From Cyanobacteria bacterium UBA791 (GTDB taxonomy: Bacteria; Cyanobacteriota; Vampirovibrionia; Gastranaerophilales; Gastranaerophilaceae), in the NCBI GenBank assembly GCA_002297005.1, contig DBIX01000002.1:333-9798 (forward strand): a stretch of DNA of 9,466 nucleotides, read 5' to 3'. The position numbers were made by a program, and so were the translations under genes. This document shows positions 7,565 to 9,466 of the stretch, one piece after another (the first letter of the stretch is position 1; each line of letters opens with the position of its first letter). Below the pieces are notes generated by a model. That model was given only the letters and a program-made list of their open reading frames with translations, was not told the DNA's origin and made no database searches.

Positions 7565-7584
7565 TATCCTCTATATAGAGGATA
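7565..7584. promoter_or_regulatory. 20-nt perfect palindrome in the divergent promoter region
   Basis: TATCCTCTATATAGAGGATA is a perfect 20-nt palindrome with eight A on its left side (7557-7564). On the minus strand this makes a 7-bp-plus stem followed by eight T, the shape of an intrinsic terminator, which would stop transcription entering the SNF2 region from the right. On DNA it is also a plausible dimeric repressor site: it overlaps the place where the -35 of the plus-strand gene would be if the -10 is TAAAAT at 7605-7610. The sequence alone does not decide between the two. Confidence 0.5.
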
Positions 7585-7604
7585 CCCACATATAAAAAAA
7601 ATAG

Positions 7605-7636
7605 TAAAATTTTTACATAAATGAGAGGTTAGGGAG
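7605..7636 (+). promoter_or_regulatory. Possible -10 and the ribosome-binding site for the serine hydrolase
   Basis: TAAAAT at 7605-7610 matches five of six -10 bases, with no recognisable -35, so the promoter call is weak. AGGGAG at 7631-7636 is a strong ribosome-binding site six bases before GTG (7643-7645). It decides in favour of this GTG start; the ATG at 7621 is in another frame. Confidence 0.5.
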
Positions 7637-7642
7637 TTATTC

Positions 7643-8872
7643 GTGGCATACAATTATCGTCAAGAAGATTATAGAGGGTATTATCAACAAAGAAATGGTT
7701 ACGCTAGAAGCAACCAATCTAATGTTGTTAGAAATTACACTCAAACTCCTATTAGAAAACATCAACAAACACCTCTTCAAAGACCTGTTCCAACTAAGGT
7801 TAGAAGAAAAAAAGTTGCAAAAAAACAAAATACTTTCAAAGCTTTAATAGCAAACACTATTTTGTTAAGTTTATTAGGTTTGTTAGGATATTTTGTTCTT
7901 CCAACTGGTTTTAATGATATTACAAAACCGTTATTCTTAGGCACAAATAATAAAAATATAACTTTCAATGCAAAAGAAATTTTGTACCCAACATTGAATT
8001 ACATGTCAAATGATTGGTATATGGGAAGCAGATTTTTAGCTAAAGCCAATACTGAAAAACCGCAAATGGCATCTATTTTTACAACTTCAAGAATGAAACC
8101 TCTTGAAGATAAATTGACAACTTTAATGAAAGCTTATCCTACAATCAAACCTGCAATTTACGTTTGGGATTATGATACAGGAAACTATGTAGATATTAAC
8201 GGTGACAAAGTTTATTCTGCAGCAAGTATTATTAAAATTCCTGTTTTAATTCAATTATTTAAACAAATTGAAGCTAATCAAATTCAATTATTTGATAAAA
8301 TGGAACTTACTGAATACAACAAAGCAAGTGGCTCAGGCTCAATGCAATACTACAAGACTGGTTCAGAATATACATTTGATTACCTTGCAAAAGTTATGAT
8401 TCAAGATTCAGATAATTCTGCAACTAATATGATTATGTCTAAAGTTGGTTCAATGACTGGTGTAAATAGAGCTATTAGAAATTGGGGCTTGAAAAAAACA
8501 CACGTTGAAACTTGGTTACCTGATTTAACTGGTACAAATTATACAACAGCAAAAGACTTAACAACAATGTTGTATAACCTTGATAACCCAAGTTTCTTAA
8601 ACATCAGCTCAAGAGAATATATCGTTGATTATATGAGTCACGTTAAAAATAATAGACTTATCCAAGCTGGTTTGGGTAAAGATGCATTGTTCGTACACAA
8701 AACAGGCGACATCGGAACAATGTTAGGTGATGCAGGTATTGTATATATGCCAAATAATAAAAAATATGCAGTTGTTATCTTAGCAAATAGACCTTATAAC
8801 TCACCTCAAGGCGTAAACTTTATTAAAAATGCATCTAAAATTATTTATGATTACATGTTAACAGTAAAATAA
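7643..8872 (+). CDS. Membrane-anchored class A beta-lactamase-fold serine hydrolase lacking the deacylating Glu
   Basis: The 409-residue protein starts with GTG. Residues 1-64 are a basic, Gln/Tyr/Arg-rich cytoplasmic tail. Residues 65-86 are one hydrophobic membrane segment with no obvious cleavage site, so the catalytic part faces the periplasm on a type II anchor. The domain at about 150-409 has the penicillin-recognising fold of the beta-lactamase class A family: S195-I-I-K198 (SxxK nucleophile), S256-D-N258 (SDN loop) and K353-T-G355 (KTG). In the omega loop, where class A enzymes have W-E166-P-E-L-N170, this protein reads W291-L-P-D-L-T296, so both the general-base Glu and the Asn are missing. 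It should acylate but not efficiently hydrolyse beta-lactams. A role in peptidoglycan, such as a D,D-peptidase or a penicillin-binding sensor, is more likely than resistance. It is divergent from the SNF2 operon and appears to be transcribed alone. Confidence 0.85.
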   Translation: MAYNYRQEDYRGYYQQRNGYARSNQSNVVRNYTQTPIRKHQQTPLQRPVPTKVRRKKVAKKQNTFKALIANTILLSLLGLLGYFVLPTGFNDITKPLFLGTNNKNITFNAKEILYPTLNYMSNDWYMGSRFLAKANTEKPQMASIFTTSRMKPLEDKLTTLMKAYPTIKPAIYVWDYDTGNYVDINGDKVYSAASIIKIPVLIQLFKQIEANQIQLFDKMELTEYNKASGSGSMQYYKTGSEYTFDYLAKVMIQDSDNSATNMIMSKVGSMTGVNRAIRNWGLKKTHVETWLPDLTGTNYTTAKDLTTMLYNLDNPSFLNISSREYIVDYMSHVKNNRLIQAGLGKDALFVHKTGDIGTMLGDAGIVYMPNNKKYAVVILANRPYNSPQGVNFIKNASKIIYDYMLTVK

Positions 8873-9059
8873 TAAATTATTAACTTGATAAGACTATTCA
8901 AAGTTATTGGAAAATTTTGGATTGTTTCGCTATTGCTATCTTGAAATTTCTTTGTGCTCGTTGCTGTCATTGACTCCACTTCGTTGCCGTCAATTTCGCA
9001 CTCGTTTACCCAGTTTCGCTACGCTCACTAGTCCGAATTTTTGCTCGCAATGACAAGTT
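8873..9059. repeat. Intergenic repeat cluster, degenerate modules
   Basis: No gene is supported here and no clear terminator for the upstream gene is seen. The stretch is richer in G and C than its surroundings and is built of short related pieces. TTTGGATTGTTTCGCTATTGCT (8917-8938) is a degenerate copy of a module better preserved at 9217-9247. GTTGCTGTCATTGAC and GTTGCCGTCAATTTC lie close together as a tandem pair near 8961-8996. TTTGCTCGCAATGAC ends at 9054. Such 'TTCGCTATCGCTCGCAATGAC' modules are dispersed intergenic repeats in several unrelated bacterial genomes. Confidence 0.5.
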
Positions 9060-9178
9060 ATGTCATCCTGAACTTGTTTCAGGATCTTACCAGCATTAAA
9101 TTTAGCCATTCCCCATTGGTAAGATGCTGAACATACTAGACCAAATTCATATTCACCAAGCACGCTTCAGCATGACAT
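9060..9178. repeat. MITE-like inverted-repeat element, complete copy
   Basis: The outer arms ATGTCATCCTGAA (9060-9072) and TTCAGCATGACAT (9166-9178) pair with one mismatch. A second internal pair, ATCTTACCA (9084-9092) and TGGTAAGAT (9117-9125), is perfect, and CCTGAA-CTTGT-TTCAGG (9067-9083) forms its own small hairpin. The core, about 120 bp in all, has no open frame worth calling. The ends match the element at 1-165, and AAGGTATGG follows both copies, so that flanking piece belongs to the repeat. The 'TCATCCTGAACTTGTTTCAGGATCTT' type of sequence is a known dispersed intergenic repeat in many bacteria. Confidence 0.6.
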
Positions 9179-9216
9179 GAAAGGTATGGCAAAGGTTGCT
9201 TATCTGATTTTTACCC

Positions 9217-9247
9217 TTTGGATTGCTTCGCTATCGCTCGCAATGAC
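9217..9247. repeat. Dispersed repeat module after the MITE-like element
   Basis: TTTGGATTGCTTCGCTATCG followed by CTCGCAATGAC is the best-preserved copy of the module seen in degenerate form at 8917-8938, and its last part (GCTCGCAATGAC) recurs at 9043-9054. Its presence on both sides of the hairpin element suggests that the cluster grew by repeated insertion or by recombination between copies. Confidence 0.5.
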
Positions 9248-9300
9248 ATGAAGCACTCAAACTCAACAATATCTTAAAAGGCAATAAATTTTCAGAAAAA

Positions 9301-9459
9301 TACTTTATATAAGTAAGGAAAATTATATTTATTATTTATACATTTTTTAGCGTTCAGTAAAAAGCTGATTGCCATTGCATTTTGGGCATTTTGTTAAGAA
9401 ATGTGTAGTTTTATGCAACAAAAAAGGCAATTTCTTAAACTTAGTTTACTTTATATAAG
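9301..9459. repeat. 13-nt direct repeats flanking an AT-rich segment
   Basis: TACTTTATATAAG occurs at 9301-9313 and again at 9447-9459, and the similarity continues into TAAG/GTAAG. The 133 bp between them hold an imperfect inverted repeat, TTGCC-A-TTGCAT (9370-9380) against ATGCAA-CAAAAAA-GGCAA (9413-9430). No gene is supported. A remnant insertion or a duplicated promoter-like element are both possible. Confidence 0.4.
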
Positions 9460-9466
9460 AGTAAGA

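Noticed and set aside
7637..7968. Minus-strand open frames opposite the serine hydrolase start
   Set aside because: They overlap a well-supported gene with a good ribosome-binding site and show no protein-like pattern of their own.
7643..8872. Annotation as a beta-lactam resistance enzyme
   Set aside because: The omega-loop Glu and Asn required for efficient hydrolysis are absent, and the protein has a membrane anchor and long tail instead of an ordinary signal peptide.
8917..9247. CRISPR array from the repeated TTCGCTATCG modules
   Set aside because: The copies are unequal, unevenly spaced and divergent, with no constant spacer length and no cas genes nearby.

Overview
The window is AT-rich and encodes standard-code bacterial proteins. 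It looks like a chromosomal segment of a low-GC diderm gut-type bacterium. A single-gene MCE (MlaD-like) protein argues for an outer membrane. The overall style (Lys/Asn/Ile-rich proteins, a SWIM-SNF2 protein, a membrane-anchored penicillin-binding-fold hydrolase with a long basic tail, hairpin repeats between genes) would fit non-photosynthetic Cyanobacteria (Vampirovibrionia/Gastranaerophilales). That assignment is inference; no marker in the window proves it.

Layout: (1) 1-530 is non-protein-coding. It holds the right part of an inverted-repeat element cut by the window edge, a tRNA-Arg(ACG) on the minus strand with a strong UUCG-loop terminator behind it, two short tRNA-derived fragments, and a long hairpin. 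(2) 7421 down to 530 is a four-gene minus-strand array: a SWIM-zinc-finger SNF2 ATPase (1057 aa), a 783-aa HerA-like protein whose P-loop has been lost and which ends in a UvrD/PcrA-type Tudor domain, an MCE/MlaD-like membrane-anchored lipid-transport protein, and uracil phosphoribosyltransferase (upp). The last three are packed within 1-11 nt of each other. (3) A divergent intergenic region (7422-7642) carries a good extended -10 promoter for SNF2 and two perfect palindromes. (4) A plus-strand gene starting with GTG encodes a membrane-anchored class A beta-lactamase-fold serine hydrolase that keeps SxxK, SDN and KTG but lacks the deacylating glutamate. (5) 8873-9466 has no convincing gene and is a cluster of interspersed repeats, including a MITE-like hairpin element related to the one at the left edge.

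How the genes may work together: SNF2 and the HerA-like/Tudor protein are adjacent and both look like nucleic-acid or RNA polymerase-associated machines. Bacterial SNF2 proteins such as RapA act on RNA polymerase, and the Tudor domain of PcrA/UvrD contacts RNA polymerase. A shared role in transcription or repair is therefore a reasonable but untested idea. The MCE protein and Upp have no evident functional link to them beyond co-transcription. The most unusual item is the HerA-like pseudo-ATPase joined through a Gln/Met-rich stretch to a Tudor domain.
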